From contig NW_019775382.1 in NCBI RefSeq assembly GCF_001039355.2, positions 215,814-279,813 of the forward strand: DNA of 64,000 nt, read 5' to 3'. Below the pieces are notes generated by a model. That model was given only the letters and a program-made list of their open reading frames with translations. It did no database searches and was not told the origin of the DNA. Shown here piece by piece: positions 24,098 through 38,031 of the stretch; positions within the stretch are counted from its first letter, which is position 1; each line of letters opens with the position of its first letter. The stretch is from Lingula anatina (taxonomy: Eukaryota; Brachiopoda; Lingulata; Lingulida; Lingulidae). Both the position numbers and the translations under genes were made by a program.

Positions 24098-25863
24098 AGA
24101 CTATTCAGTCGAAGTCGAAGACCCCTGTTTCACGAAAGGACTTGGAAATCCCTAAAATTTTACAAGACATGGCGTTTGCAAGATCAAAATAACAGTGAAC
24201 CATTAGCTTGTGTAGGAACGCTGCCATCGGACATCTAGAGTTCAAAAAGTATCAACTACCGCTGCAAGTTTGCAACTTATTTTTTCAGTAACATTCAAAG
24301 ATATTATGATAGAATTTCTTCAAGGAGGTTTGTACTTCCGACATTTTTTTTATTATGCTAGAATTAACCGAGTTTTAGGTGAACTTTGATGACTTTATGA
24401 GAAGTGTTTTCACCCTGTTCACCCTAAGTACTAATATAATTCAGGGCAGCGGAGAATATTTGGTAAAACAATTGCCGCCATTGCCAGTGAGCAGCACGCA
24501 CCTGCGGAGCTCTGTTTTATATGAAGCCTTATTGTTGACCAGAGCGGCAGTTTTAGCTAATCCCATGGTTTCATGAAACCTTAGTTAACTTTATGACTGG
24601 TCACAAACATTGCTTACCTGATACTGTAGTTTCTTTGCTCTGTTACTTAAGCACTAAATACTACATGTAGCCGAGGCATAGCGTCTTGCCTATGCCCTTC
24701 ATTCAACCCACCGTTAATTTCACACACAAGCTGAACCCTTATTAAATAGTCTTGATCCGATTATTCTAAATTGAAAAAGCGCAAATTACTAAGGAGACTA
24801 TAGCGTTATCTGCAAACGTATTCAAATCAATCATTTGTCTTTGTAAATTCTGGCGAAGACTTAACGTAACCTGTGGGTTTTCACAGCGAAGAAATGAGTT
24901 TACTGAGTGCATTGTTGTCCACGTGTATTGTAATAGGTGACACTCAGCATTTAGGTATTCTTTTTATTTCACATTATTTTTGTTTGCAGACGTAATCAAG
25001 AAAGAAATGTTACAAGACACAAACATAACATATAGTATCCTGACATACCTAGGAGGAGCTTCAGTTGAATTGAAAACAAAGCATGGAAAAAAAGCTTTAG
25101 GCGTGCTGACTGTCACACGCCTATTAATTTGGTCTTGCGTGTGGTAATATATTGGCATTTACCTATTGGTTCACGATGTTACAAACAACAGGGACATACT
25201 TAATCTTATATTTGTGCTTAAGTATCAAATTTTGTGTTTTCTAAAGAGGTATTCACTCGTCATCATGAACAAAAGAGAAAGCTGGTAGAGGCATGACTCA
25301 CTGAAATACAATACATGCCTTTCTAATTTGAGCACCTAATCATAGCTATATCACGCTATTTCAGTATTATATGACAAGTGCATGCAACCATCTCATCATA
25401 CGATCTCCCCTGTCCCTGTGGTCGGAACTGATTCCAGACAACAGAAATCCCAACTAAAAAATAGGGGACCGCAAGACAGGAGTAATAGCTTACTGTAGGG
25501 GGAGGGGGGTCAAGGTCAAGGTGCGCTTGCAGCAGCCCTGCTAATGATCTCTGACAAACTTTACTGCTTTTTATTGAAAGTGTGGGTTTTTAGAAGGAAA
25601 TCTTTCACAGAATACGTTTATGAATACACCAGGACTCTTTTGGACACTTTATGGACATTTTAGTCACTTGGAGAATTTTTCCAAGCCTTTCTGAGATTGT
25701 TGCATACAAATATATAGCAAGGACCACCTGGATATTTCAGCACTACCGTGACAACAACTCAAGATGAGATACTCAATGAACAGACTGCATGAAATTGGTA
25801 GGAAAGTTACTGCCAGTAATGTGGTATTGCCCAGGGGGCTTTTCAGGACAATAAGAACAAGTN

Positions 25864-25932
25864 GGGGGTGTGAGGGATGTGAGGGGAGGGGGAGGGGTGA
25901 GGGCAGGGGGGAGAGTACAGCAGGGGAGGGGG
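25864..25932 (+). repeat. G-rich tract with G-quadruplex potential
   Basis: Many G runs of three or more separated by one to five bases (GGGGG, GGG, GGGG, GGGGG, GGGG, GGG, GGGGGG), with one ambiguous base (N) at 25863. It satisfies the simple G3+ loop rule several times over. A regulatory role is not shown. Confidence 0.6.
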
Positions 25933-26766
25933 GGGTCGCACCAATTTCCTGGAGCAGGTTTTTTCACTAACATTAATCTGAGGACATATCAGAATTGAAG
26001 GGGCACATGTGTCGACAGCGACAATCTTATGCTGCGATAATAAGATACAACGCTTCTCGTTCGTGGAATCGTCTGACGACTGCAATATCAAAATAAAGTT
26101 TGGTTGTCCTGTCTTCTGGCAACACATTGTTTATCATTTCACTGTTGGCTGTTCTAATAATAATAATAAAAAAAAAACAAAAAAAAAAAAAACCGAAAAT
26201 GACAATTTGATCCCAAAGCGCTTCTATTACGTCAACTGGCGAACACATCGATTTCACCAAATAAATAGCAATGGATAATGTTTCTAGGTGTGTTATATCA
26301 ATAATGTCGTTCTACTTGTCATTTTCTATACCGTGAACGGTCCATCTGAGGTGCATTACAGCTGATTACACAATAAAAGTTTTACATGTAGCAAAACAGG
26401 TTGTGGAGTATATAATTGCAAGACGCATTTAAATACGCTGTTAGAGTAACACGTTGGGAACGACACAGAACAAGATAAAGTGAGCGAAAGTCACTTTCAA
26501 AGTTTTTTTAGTATGTGATTGTTTAATAATGGCAAAGGTAACGTGCTGCTGATTTTAAACAGCTTCTACTACAGCTGCTTTACAAAATGCAGAAATGAAT
26601 CATGATCTGAACAGATACATTTACTGACAAAAAAGCTCCAAAACACAAAGCCAACGATGATATTCCCCCCCCTCTCCCCCCCCCCAAAAAAAAACTTTAT
26701 AAATATGGCAGATGTACTGTTATAGGTGGTTGGCGAACATCAGTATATATATTTTATTGTTATATA

Positions 26767-26784
26767 GTTTATTGTTATTGTTTG

Positions 26785-26856
<72 letters not shown>

Positions 26857-26880
26857 TCCAAACAATAACAATAAAGTTTA
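26767..26880. repeat. TA-cored palindrome with 24-30 bp arms
   Basis: The left arm (26767-26790, starting GTTTATTGTTATTGTTTGG) is the reverse complement of the right arm (26851-26880). They enclose a (TA)n core of about 60 bp. It is capable of cruciform extrusion. The adjacent sequence at 26704-26742 has a diverged copy at about 37586-37621. Confidence 0.8.
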
Positions 26881-29800
26881 TTTAAAGAGGGCTAAAACAT
26901 GTTAATTAAGCGTAAACACGTTTAAGTTGTCTTAAAATTGGCCCTCTGAGGGGTTAGAATAAAATGTAGTGTTCATGAACAATAGTTGAATATTAAAAAG
27001 AATCAAATTAAATAAATAAATAAACAAATAAAACGATAAAAATAATGAAGTAATTCTACCTGTCATGTTTATGGCCGTAAAAGCCAGTACATCTCTAATT
27101 TATTTTGGTGAAAATTCGTTTAGTAATTTCAAATCTAGCGTTGCTTTCTTTAATCCTGTTCGTTCATAAATTGTTTGCTAGTTCAGTCACTGAAATAGTT
27201 TAGTTGATGGATGGCTCTTGAATTCCTTTTCTAGGATACCGAAATGATTCTGATTTCGAAGTTTGTGTATGCCATTTAGTTTTGGGCAGCTGCTCCATAT
27301 AATGAAGCAATAAACTAAATAAGGAAGTGTTTGTGTGTGCGCATTATAAAAGAGTTTTCATGAGTTTTAGTCATAGTCTATACACAATCACAATCCCCGA
27401 AGTTGTGCTGAAAATCCATACAATTTACAAATCAGCACGGTTTTGATGTATCATCCAAACGTTTGTTGTATTTAAATTGCATTTCCTTAATAGTCAGCGC
27501 ATCTTTACTATCCCATCAGTTTTTGAATACAGTAACGATAGAAAGGCTAAACTGCCGGAAATACTATTCGACTTTTTACTGTAACGAGCGGGTTAAATTC
27601 CACAATCTACCAGTTAATTTCGAGAGAGACTCAGACATCTGAAACCTCGAACTCAAATACAGGTTAAGATTTTTTATTATTAATCGTTTTTGTTGTATTT
27701 TCGCGATTTAGGGAAAATATTGAAATTTCGTAAGCCACCGCAATGTTTACACTAATTGCGTGTCTCTGGGGTCGTGAACTGTTGACAGGAAAACGGTGGT
27801 CGATAGCGAGCTAAGGTGAAAAAAATACTGCAGCTCCCTTATCAGGGTTGAGACACCGCAAAAGAAGGAAGGAAACCGTAGACAACGGAGATTTACTGGC
27901 GTTAATTTCCTGATTGCCAGCGGTTTGTGGAGACCAAGTGTATTTCGGATCTTATCATTTCCTGTCTAAACAATGGCATCGTTAAATGATATAATTATTT
28001 TTTATACCTAGTGTAAAAACACTTGCACACCAGAGCCTCCATTGTGTATTTCAGTATTTTGATATCTGAAATAGGCCTTCAACTCTTCAAATACAAATGC
28101 AAATTTACCGAGTGTATTTCGTATCTAATCATTTCCTGTTCTAAATATCACTAAAAGTATTATTTACATATTTAGGAATGTTTGTGTTCCAGAGAGACCT
28201 GTGCCATAAAGCCTCAAAACAGACATGCATGACATAGCTCAGTTTATATATCTAGGGTGCCTGTAATCCCTTGGGAGTAACGGTAGACAAATAGCGGCAA
28301 TAAAACACTAATTTAGTCGATATATCTAATCACATAGACTTCAGACAGACAGATATTGTTTTAACAAAATAACAGCAAAATACTCCGAAGATTTGACTTT
28401 GCCAAAAGGGCTTGTCCTGGTAACAAATAGTCTTCCTCCGGGCCGTCTTTCTTTGTCATCGCGCGCCCCTGAATTATACCACGCCGGTGGTAAGAAGACC
28501 TTTTATGAAAACGCATGACGGAAGTTTCATTATGAACTATTTTTTCTTGTCCACATTTAGTATATGGCCTGATACGGACACCTCCCCTGTCCCGTTCCGT
28601 CTACAGGATTCACCTTACGTCAAACAAGCAAATTCTATAAAATAGGTGCTTCTCGCTGTGTTTCCCGCTTGTTGCATGCGCCGCCACGTCTTTGTACCAT
28701 GGCTCAACATGGAGAGGCAAAAGACGGCTGAACCATGCATTCGCACATACGCATATGGGCAGTAGTTCTGAAAATGGAGGTGGACCAAATGTGCTACTAT
28801 GGATAAGAGTCACACTATGACCGCCTGCAAAGAGTCAGATTAATCTGTTCCCCGGACACCTAACCCTGACACTGTAGACGTGTGTGTCGAAGTCATTGTT
28901 CTTGCGATAGTATCATCGGGTTCCCCCAGGAATTATATACTGATGAGCCTTTTCTGAATATCTTGTCATTCTCTGAAATAAATGTCCCTTTGGTATAGTG
29001 TGAAACACGATAATACATGTACGTTTATCCGGACACTTTTCTAAGACCAATGAAATATATTTAAAAAAATGTAGCACAACAATTTTTGTGAAAAGATGAC
29101 GTTGATAGGCATGGTACCCTATATCAGAGTTCAACCTCAAGTTCTAGTAAATGGATCACCTTTTCCAGCCCAGAGTGGTCAGCTCGGGAGTAATTAAATT
29201 GGTTTCAGGGAGGAAAGAACATCCAAATTGGGCAACATAACCACATTTACCTTTTCAAATAATATTTTTCCAAGCACTGTATCGGCACTGTACAACCATT
29301 TCTGGTTAAGTAGCGAACTATTTTCTACCGTAAGACTAGAGCACGGCGTTTACCCGTTCAATGGAAAAATGCGGGCAACTATCAGTACTAAAAGTACTAC
29401 TAGCAAGGCATGCAGAAAGATATGAAGACATACATACATACATACATACATACATACAATCAGACAGAGAAATGATGTAGAAACCGAACTTAACCATAAC
29501 ACCAGAACCACTTTGCAAAATTATCCATATTAGGATAATAAGTCACAAATAAGTACTAATGTCATAAACTCCGAGAAGACTCAGTCCATTTCTCGTTCAA
29601 TCTTACTTGGGAAGACCCTGGACCGATCACGATGGCTGTTTTATTTATCTGCACTTAATCAACTGGGTAATTCACCTGAAAACAGTACTTGCAAAATGGT
29701 ACAGCAATTTTATATCTTCATTAAGAAGGATCGTAGTTTACCAATCACCTGCTGGGTCGGTTCAAATGCCCCGTTGGGTGCATAAACTAGATTGAAACGA

Positions 29801-30761
29801 TACCATCGTCAGAAAAGAAGTATGCGTCTTAATAAAGTGCTCAGTATATCTCTTTTATAGCTCCTCTGAGACGAGGCAGCCGCACTGTTAATATAGTGCC
29901 TAGAAGCTGGCGAATTTTTTTTTCTTTTTTTTTTGTGCGAAACCATAACTGAAAATATTAAGGAAGAGTCACTATAAGTATATAAACATTTATCTACAGA
30001 TAAACCCCCAATTTTTGTTTCTTTCCATTATCCCTATAATAAACCTTTATATTTTCAACTACCATTTTATCAATTTGATTATCGCAATATTTCTCCTAAA
30101 ACAGACATTCCGTTGTCAATTGGCGAAGGTTCCTGTGTTTAAAGACAATGTCCAAACGATCTTAGTATATACTTGTATGAACTTGAAGACATTGGCAGTC
30201 TTATCCATTGGAAGACAAATATTTCACTGAAATATCTGACTGATTTACCGAGTTTCTACAATGTTAATTAAAATACATCAGGTTACAATGTCCAGTTCCC
30301 CTGCATTCTGTCATTGTATTTGTATATAAAACAGTTGAAAAATATCGACCGCAATATCTGGCAAATCACCTAAGCTTCACCATATTGTGCAAGCATGTTC
30401 ACAGCACGATGTCCAGAAGTCAGAAGAACAGCGAAGTAACAAAAATATAATTGAATACCTGAGAGGAAATCGTGACCTTTTATGATTTAAGTGATTTTAA
30501 AAATATGAGATCCGTCTTTTTGCCTTTTTGTTCTAAGCCACACCGAGCTCGCCTCTTCGGGCTTTAGGCTCCAGAGCACTATAGCAATGTTAACGTAAAC
30601 ATTGAAGCCATATTAAATGATGTCCTTAAGGGAGATCGGTGTGTTAGGAATTTTCCCTATCCGGTTACACAAAGTGAAAATAAACACTCATGTTATGGCA
30701 TATAGCTGTCAGATCAAAAATACGTTGGGGTGAATTTGATAAGTCATGTTGACGTAACATC

Positions 30762-30808
<47 letters not shown>

Positions 30809-32440
30809 AAAAACTGTAACATATCCCTTTTCAAACATATCTGCTTACCTGAGACAGCCTGATGTACATCTTCAGCTTTACTGCGTTTCTGCACTTTTTA
30901 CAGTTCAACAACAGATTGGTCGTCAACTAAGTAGCTGCTCGATAAGTATAAAACTGTACATATAATTATATTGCTAAGTAAAAGTGCGTGATCCAGTATG
31001 AACTGTGGCGATCACGGACCACTTGGAGATTGCCGTTATTTGATAACTACATCAAACATATTAGTGTGTATGCAAAGAGAAAGAAAAGCTCATCTCAACT
31101 GAACATGGTGGAATACATTGATTTTACTAGTAAATGTTATTTTTTAATTTGCCATCTCGTTTAGAATAATATTTTTGAAATCGAAAGTTACAGTGTCCAA
31201 AAAGAACCGTCTATTATAAATCTCGGAAAATAACAGATCAAGATCTGTATGTATACTTCAATGGTTTGTGTCTGGTAATAGATATTTCATGAATACGTAC
31301 CAATATGTTCCGACTTCAGAGAAACAAGTTCTGTGCATATGTTAGTCAGAGGGTGAAGAAAACAATAGTATTTTCGGCATAAGTTGCCCTTAAGATGTGC
31401 ATGTACTTTTACAGCATATGTAGACCTATGATAATGACAACAGAAGCCGTACATTAGACATTGGTCTGAATACTGAAAACTGCTTTGATAAAAGGTTCTA
31501 TTACATCTTACTCTAGATAAAGGCACTATTTAATTTTGACGATAGTTGGACATAGAAATACTGCGGTATTAAACCAACAACATTTTCTTTGCAGGACATT
31601 CTTTCAACTGCAAAACCTCAGGTTTCAAATTCCCATAGTGGGGACAGTACATGTCCCAATGAATTCCTTGGTGTAGAAGGTGTTATCCAGGTAGACAGAC
31701 CGCACACAGTCTGTGAGAGGAGATTTAATACCGAGGACTTCATATAGCCGATCAATCACTCCATACCCATAAACCCGACCTTTTTAAAGCTAATGTTCTA
31801 TTTCCTGGAACCTAACGATAATTTCCAGATAATTAAAGATAAATGACAAAATACAAAACTGGCAATCCTTGGCACTAGTCAATAACGTGGCTTTCAACCT
31901 TCTTAACATTACTTACGCGCCGCTCAATAAGCTCAATTATACTTGAAGAAGAATTATAAAAAAATGTAAATACAGGATTCTCAACATAAATAGGTTCAGT
32001 GATGTCCAAATATAAGACGGAAAACTTGATAACAAAATCCGCCCGTGGCGAGGTGCCAAAGTACAAAATGGCCCAAGTGTGAAAGGGTACTGAGATGGGC
32101 ATATTTTTTAATCTGGGTAACTTAGAAACTTGTAAGTTGGTAATTGCTACATGTAATACTGAACAAAGGTAAAGCCACTTTTAAGAAAATAGTTTAGAAG
32201 CCAGGGAATACATTTGTTTACAATTTTGCCAACTACAATGGGGAAAAACCGCTCATTTTGTGGCCTAAAATGAAAAGATCATATGTTTTAGAATGAGGGT
32301 ACGTTAATTTGATTGATCATTGTCCAGTGGTCTCGGGTTAGTTTAGCTAAAAGAATCACAAATTTTAAGGAGAGAATGTAAGTGTCATAGGGCAGACTTC
32401 TGTGAATCGACAACATTGAATATTTTGATAAAAACACATA

Positions 32441-33751
32441 CACTGATGCTCATAAGTTAAGCAACACCCCGATTTTTTCAAAAGTTTCTTCTATCATGAT
32501 CATTATTTCATTTGTTGGTGGGGTTGTGCATATTTCTTTCATATTTTATAAATAACTTATTCAAGTTGAATATTTCTGTTAAATATATACACAACATAGC
32601 TTATTGTAATAATCAAAATAACTTTATTAACCAAACGGTACTAAAATATGCCAAACCATGTGTCAAAAAAGTATGCTCACACAGCAAAAAGTACGTGCTG
32701 ATTAAAACAGCTTATTATGAAAAAATAAAGTTCGATCATCTAAGAATCAGTTTTTATAAAAGAAGACTGTAGATAATAGATGATTAATCCTCTATTATGC
32801 AATAAATATCGGGTGTGCCTTCCCTGGTTTTGAACAACAGCTTCACATTGTCTCCTGCAACTTGCCATCAAATTCTGCCAATCTTGCTTTGAGAGCCGTT
32901 CCATTCTTCATTTACTGCCTGCTGGACCTCTTTAATGTTTCTAACTGGAGGTTGTCTCTCGTTTACTGCCCTGTCAATCATATCCTAAGCATGTTCTATT
33001 ACATTGAGAATTGGTAAATATGCAGGCCAATCCAAATGTGGGATACCGCGCTGTTGCAGCGCGTCTTGCACGGACCATGCTTTCTGGATGGGCGCATTGT
33101 CCTGCACCAAAATGATTTTTCTTTCTGGATTTGCTTGAATGTGTGATTGTATGCACCCCAATGGTCTTTCGTCTCTGTATTGTTGACCGGGGCACCTCTC
33201 TTGAATGACGTACGGTGGCAATTTTTCATTGTTTGGCTGATATGAACTGGTCCTGGTGGCATAATCGAACCAGATATCTTCATCTCTTGCGTCGGTTAAT
33301 ATAATTCTACCAGAAAAAGGCTTGTCCAATACATGATGAGTTTGGCGCCATTTTGCTACCAGCTTGGACACTTGACTTGGTGCTACTTGTTTGTTGCCTT
33401 GCAATCTGTCTCTTTGGCACCCCAGCACGATGGCTTCCCATTATTTGCCATCTGATTACCTCGTTGAGTCCTCTTCTAACCATTGGTTGGTCCATAATAA
33501 CAAATTGTGCCCATGACACTAGCCAAACTGGAAGCTCCTCATGGCATGGCCAAACTTTTTCGCAAGTGGGACCCCCATTGCATATTCTATCGTGTCCAAC
33601 AGTAAATAGTACTATAATGTCCAGGTCCAGTAAGTCAAAGTAAAAACAAGAGAAATATCTAGCCATTGTACAAATTTTGCCTCAATAAAATTTTTGGTTG
33701 CTGAGAAATTCGAGAAATAAGAAAGTGTTGCTTAACTTATGAGCATCAGTG
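32441..33751 (-). mobile_element. Tc1/mariner-type DNA transposon, 1311 bp, non-autonomous
   Basis: Perfect 27-bp terminal inverted repeats (32441-32467, starting CACTGATGCTCATAAG, and 33725-33751) are flanked on both sides by the dinucleotide TA, the target-site duplication of this superfamily. The interior carries a minus-strand transposase relic. Length and structure match full-length Tc1 elements, but the coding region is disrupted. The intact ends mean it could still be moved by an active relative. Confidence 0.95.
32806..33495 (-). pseudogene. Tc1-type (DD34E) transposase relic
   Basis: An N-terminal helix-turn-helix part (from about 33495: VRRGLNEVIRWQ, then KRQIAR) is in one frame. 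At about 33400 the homology shifts to another frame, which contains SKLVAKWRQT and the linker TDARDED. The central catalytic part around the first Asp is missing or unrecognisable. The C-terminal catalytic part remains: LVQDNAP with the second Asp, then a Glu in NVIEHA 34 residues later, which gives the DD34E spacing. Stop codons interrupt the segment after that (next to IEHA, and again after KIGRI). Frameshift, internal loss and two stops make it inactive. Confidence 0.88.
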
Positions 33752-35062
33752 TATCCCTGAAAAAGACATTCGTGTAAAGAGAAACCATATCGACGTCCCA
33801 TATTCTGTGCAGTACACTGCTGTACTTGCTGTGTCTACAACGTCATGTGCTTCCATGTACCGGTGTACAATGGTTCTACATTATTAAACCTCCTGATGAG
33901 TGCAAAGCATCGGTGCAATGTCCATGGTCAATCATCATACGCATGGGTGGACAAAGGTTAATCTAGTGAAGTATGGAAGAATAGGAACCGTACCTACTAA
34001 GAATAAACAGTCAGAGGGAACTAGACAGCAAAGCTTGCAAATATACAGATACCAAACAGCAAAAACATTGCAACAATGGTTGCAAACAAAATTATTAAAT
34101 TAATAAATTCAATGAAACAGATTCAATAATAACTAGGCAAGATAAACGGCGAAGGGGTTTCACAATTGTAAAAAATGTCCACCTCTTTTTTGTCTGGAAG
34201 AAGTTAATGTTTATTCCTGTTCACAATCTCTTTTTGGTTCACTGACAAATCATCAATACCCTTAACCCATATATCAATACCCAACACCTATACTTAAACC
34301 CTAACGGAAGTTACCATAGAGTTATTGAGGCGTCTTTCCACAGTTTACAACCAGCCTGTCCTAACCCATTACCCTCACCTATTAATGTTGTAAGTTAACA
34401 TTTACACCACATCACATACACTTTACATCTGAGATAGCAAACATTCTACAGGGATTTAGTTTATTATTTTATGAGGAGAGAAATGTACTCACGGGTTGTG
34501 GATAATTTAATAAAACTAATGGCTAGCCTGCATAATGGACGCGTTGAACCAGCGGGATGTTGGCTGTTAATATGTCGACCAAGTGTATTGTTCTTACTGA
34601 TAAAAACAGAAATATCGTTTCTCTGAACTGTAAAATGGCATATCATCATTATTAGTTATATAAATGGGTAAACCATATTTGCTGGCTAAGTGTTATTTGA
34701 TCATAAAAACAACCCGCTGTTTTATAATCTGGTTAGCATAGGAGAGACGTCAGTGAGCTGAAATCTTGAATCTTCCTTTACAGTTAATTGAGTTTCCAAC
34801 TGACCTCAGAAGCGATATGCCGACCAGAACTCACTTTTAAACAATTACTGAAGTCCATTTCCCTTCAGATTTAACAACAGAAATGACATCAACAGATCAA
34901 ATTATATGTGTATCAATGTCAAATAGCTAGGTGATCTGTTGGTTCAGTCTCGTATTTGAAAAGGCAGTTCAACGAAGTGGTGGGAAACGCTGTTGTTGTG
35001 ACAAACTCTGTTGTGTTTCAAAAAGTCGGCGTAGCCTCCTGACGTTAACATGAGGCTGGCTA

Positions 35063-35443
35063 CAGGGGCAGATCCACGATTATTTGAAAGGGGGGGGGGG
35101 TCCGATTTTTAGGAATGACAAGCCTCGGATAAGAAACCGGCCCTCGGCCCCCTTAGCGTGTTTTGGAGGGCAAACGGTGCTTTTTGGTACGGTTTAGAAC
35201 TATAAATCAGCTATTTCTAATTCCTACGGTGGAATATAAGTGTGATTTTTTCAGAAACCGAAGGGGGGGCAGGGCCCCCTGACCCCCCCTCTCAATGGCA
35301 AACGGTGCCATTTGGTGCGGTTTCGAACTAAAAATCAGCTATTCCAAATTCTAATTCCAACAGGGAATATTAGTGTGATTTTTTTAGAAACCGAAGGGAT
35401 GGGGGCCAAGACCCCCCTTGACCACCCTGTCAATCCGCCACTG
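35063..35443. mobile_element. MITE-like element with CAGGGGC(A/G)GATCC-type ends (copy 2)
   Basis: It begins CAGGGGCAGATCCACGATTA and ends, read in reverse, with CAGTGGCGGATTGAC; G-rich tracts follow each end. The interior is an imperfect direct duplication of about 120 bp: each half contains 'caaacggtgc', a GGTACGGTTTAGAACTA-like word, 'aatcagctatt' and 'gtgtgattttt' before 'agaaaccgaag'. The same interior blocks occur in the element at 6303-6543. No coding capacity. Confidence 0.7.
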
Positions 35444-37536
35444 GACTAGCATTCCGCATACACCTTGTGGTGACCTTCAAAAACGAGATTTCACGGGATT
35501 TAAAGTAGATAAGTATAAGAAATAATGGGGGACAAGCGATCGCTGTGCATTGAGGATTTATTTGATCACTGATGTTTTTCGTGTTTTTTTTCTACAGTTC
35601 AGGAAAATTGCAGTTCAAAGCACAACAAAATTACTTCAAAATTGCCTGAAGGACGATGTTTCCTCAAAGATTAACTCCATGTCAAGTGACTTTACTTCAC
35701 CTCAGGCATCTTGGGTATTTCATTAATTATCAATTATTCGAGTTAACATCGACAAATAGCTGTGACTGAAGTAAGACTAGGTGTGGAGGACCTCTGAGGT
35801 CTTACTTTTGTCACTTTTGCCGACTACAAAGAGCACCATATCCCTTTGTCATCAACATGGTAGTCTTTTTCCACTGTATACAGAACACAGCGCTGCGTTC
35901 ACTCTTGGTCATCAGTCGACCATTAGAGATAATTGTTTAAGTTGACATATGTGACCTCAGATACCCTTCCCACTCGTTATTAGGAACCACCTACACCATT
36001 ATATCGTGCTAAATAGCAGTGACATTTATGGAATAAACATGTCAGTGACTGCTGTTTAAAAAAAAAAAAAACAACAGTACGTTGTTTCAAGAAGAAGTCA
36101 GCTGTGACAGTATCTAGTTCTCCCCAATGTATCAAAGTCTTCAGAGCACTGTTTATCAAGACTTTCCCTCTATACTTGCATGTGGATGCAGGACAAACAA
36201 CTACCTCTAAAATGAAGAACAAACCACCGTGCCTTCGCTCAAATGATCCACTTACTGATGAAAGTGACAGATGTGTTGTTACAGTTTAAAAGTACATACC
36301 CCGGTCTGGTGGAGTACCTTTCCTTAGTAAAAATAACCCACTACCGAGAAACGTATTTCTTTTTTGTCCCCATACATGCCCGTTTCCAATTGGATTTGTA
36401 TGCGGAGGCTTTCAGAGTCTGGTCCTCCTCCATGGTAATGTTATTATATGAAGATACACGTTATCTAGCTGGAAGAATCGCTGTCTGATAAAAATAAAGC
36501 GACAGTTGCGCCCTATTATTACAGGAAAACCTCAGCAATACTTATAGGTTCTTGCAAACTGTTGCCGCAAATAAAGAAGCAGAAATATTACGATGCAAAT
36601 GAGGTACTGTTTTTAAATTTTGAAATGATAACAAAATATCTTGCACACTTGCTGCAAACTTTAAATGTTCTTGCAAATATAGCAAATTTGCAGCAAAACC
36701 TTCTTATTGCAATATCCTGCCGACAGTTTCTTGGTAACTTTTTATTTTTCCATTTTGCTATATTTATATGTAGGCGAAGACCTTCGATTTCATCGTGCCA
36801 AATTGTGTTTGTCTGTATTACCAAGGGCACTCCAGGGCCCTAGTGTCATAATGGGAATTGATGAGTAGAACTAAAAAAATTTAAAGGTCTCACTTTGGAG
36901 AACGTTTGCAGAAATATGAACTACAGTATTCTGTCGATGCAGTATGTCTCTAGACACTGTCTGAAACACGACTCTAGCTTGAGACAACACGGGTGACATG
37001 TATTTGTAGCATGCTTTATGAACACGGAATGTTTGCTACTTCACGTAAATGCAGGAATACATAAACGTATGGCCTTGTTATACACAGTTTACAAGTAAAA
37101 TATTTTAGATTTTAGAAAAAATTCAACAGAAATCAACCATTTTGTAGGGAGGAATTAATTGTTATATATTATAGACTTGATAATGGCCATATAGAAAATG
37201 AACCTCTACAACAGCATTGTTACGTATTCTTCATACCTATGTTCGCCTGCCACGTTAATGGGTAGAAGACAGGATGTATAAAGATATGGTAAATACTGCT
37301 GAAAGTCGCTATCACATCTGACAGATTTTATATACTGTATGCATATTCTTGTTAAGTTATGTAGTTTTTATATTTTTACCAACATATTGATTTTCATTTT
37401 TATTATTTTAATTTTTTTAATGTAATTTTAAATTATATATAACATTTTGTTCATTAAAACAATATTTTATTCTAATTCCTCAAAGGACCATGTGTAAGAT
37501 AATTGTACACACTTTAAATGTTTTATCCTTAAAAAG

Positions 37537-37537
<1 letters not shown>

Positions 37538-37577
<40 letters not shown>
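37538..37577. repeat. (TTA)n microsatellite next to a dispersed repeat
   Basis: Trinucleotide run followed immediately by a block (about 37586-37621, ATGGCGGATGTAGTGTTACA…) that also occurs, diverged, at 26704-26742. The arrangement resembles the simple-sequence tail of a retroposon read on the minus strand, but two short copies do not prove it. Confidence 0.55.
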
Positions 37578-37578
<1 letters not shown>

Positions 37579-37916
37579 TAGACAGTATGGCGGATGTAGT
37601 GTTACAGGTGGTTGGCGAGCACGGATTTATAAATATCATTCGTCATAAACATCTCTTTTCTGTTCCAACTAATGTGTCAGCAGGAAAAATTACTAACAGC
37701 CGGTGGGATAATTTCATAACTCAGCCAGATAAATGGACACGGATACCAATAAAATCAATCTATTGCCACCATATTTGATGCCTGTAAGATACCTATCCTA
37801 GATGACTTAACAAGGTTTGGGGGATTGAGAAATTCAATAAGTGTGGCACTTCACAAAATGGAGTTTAGAAAGCTTTCCACCAATGACGTAATATCTGTTG
37901 ATATTGGAATCTAACA

Positions 37917-38031
37917 AGTATCACAGTATATCTAAACTACTAACTTCTAAATATCTAACACAGCATATCTTCCATTATCACAGTATATCTAAACTACTAA
38001 CTTCTAAATATCTAACATAGCATATCTTCCA
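37917..38031. repeat. Tandem duplication of about 58 bp
   Basis: The segment with 'tatcacagtatatctaaact' followed by 'catatcttccat' is present twice in a row with one or two changes. Non-coding. Confidence 0.85.

Larger units (their letters stand above)
21075..32440. other. Intergenic region upstream of GPCR, no gene recognised
   Basis: This includes the presumed GPCR promoter side (no clear TATA box picked out). No ORF with domain or splice support was found. It holds the tandem repeats at 22377-22482 and 23982-24097, a G-rich tract at 25864-25932, a TA palindrome at 26767-26880, A- and T-rich runs (about 26168-26192 and 30765-30798), and a (CATA)n run near 29428-29458. Confidence 0.6.
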
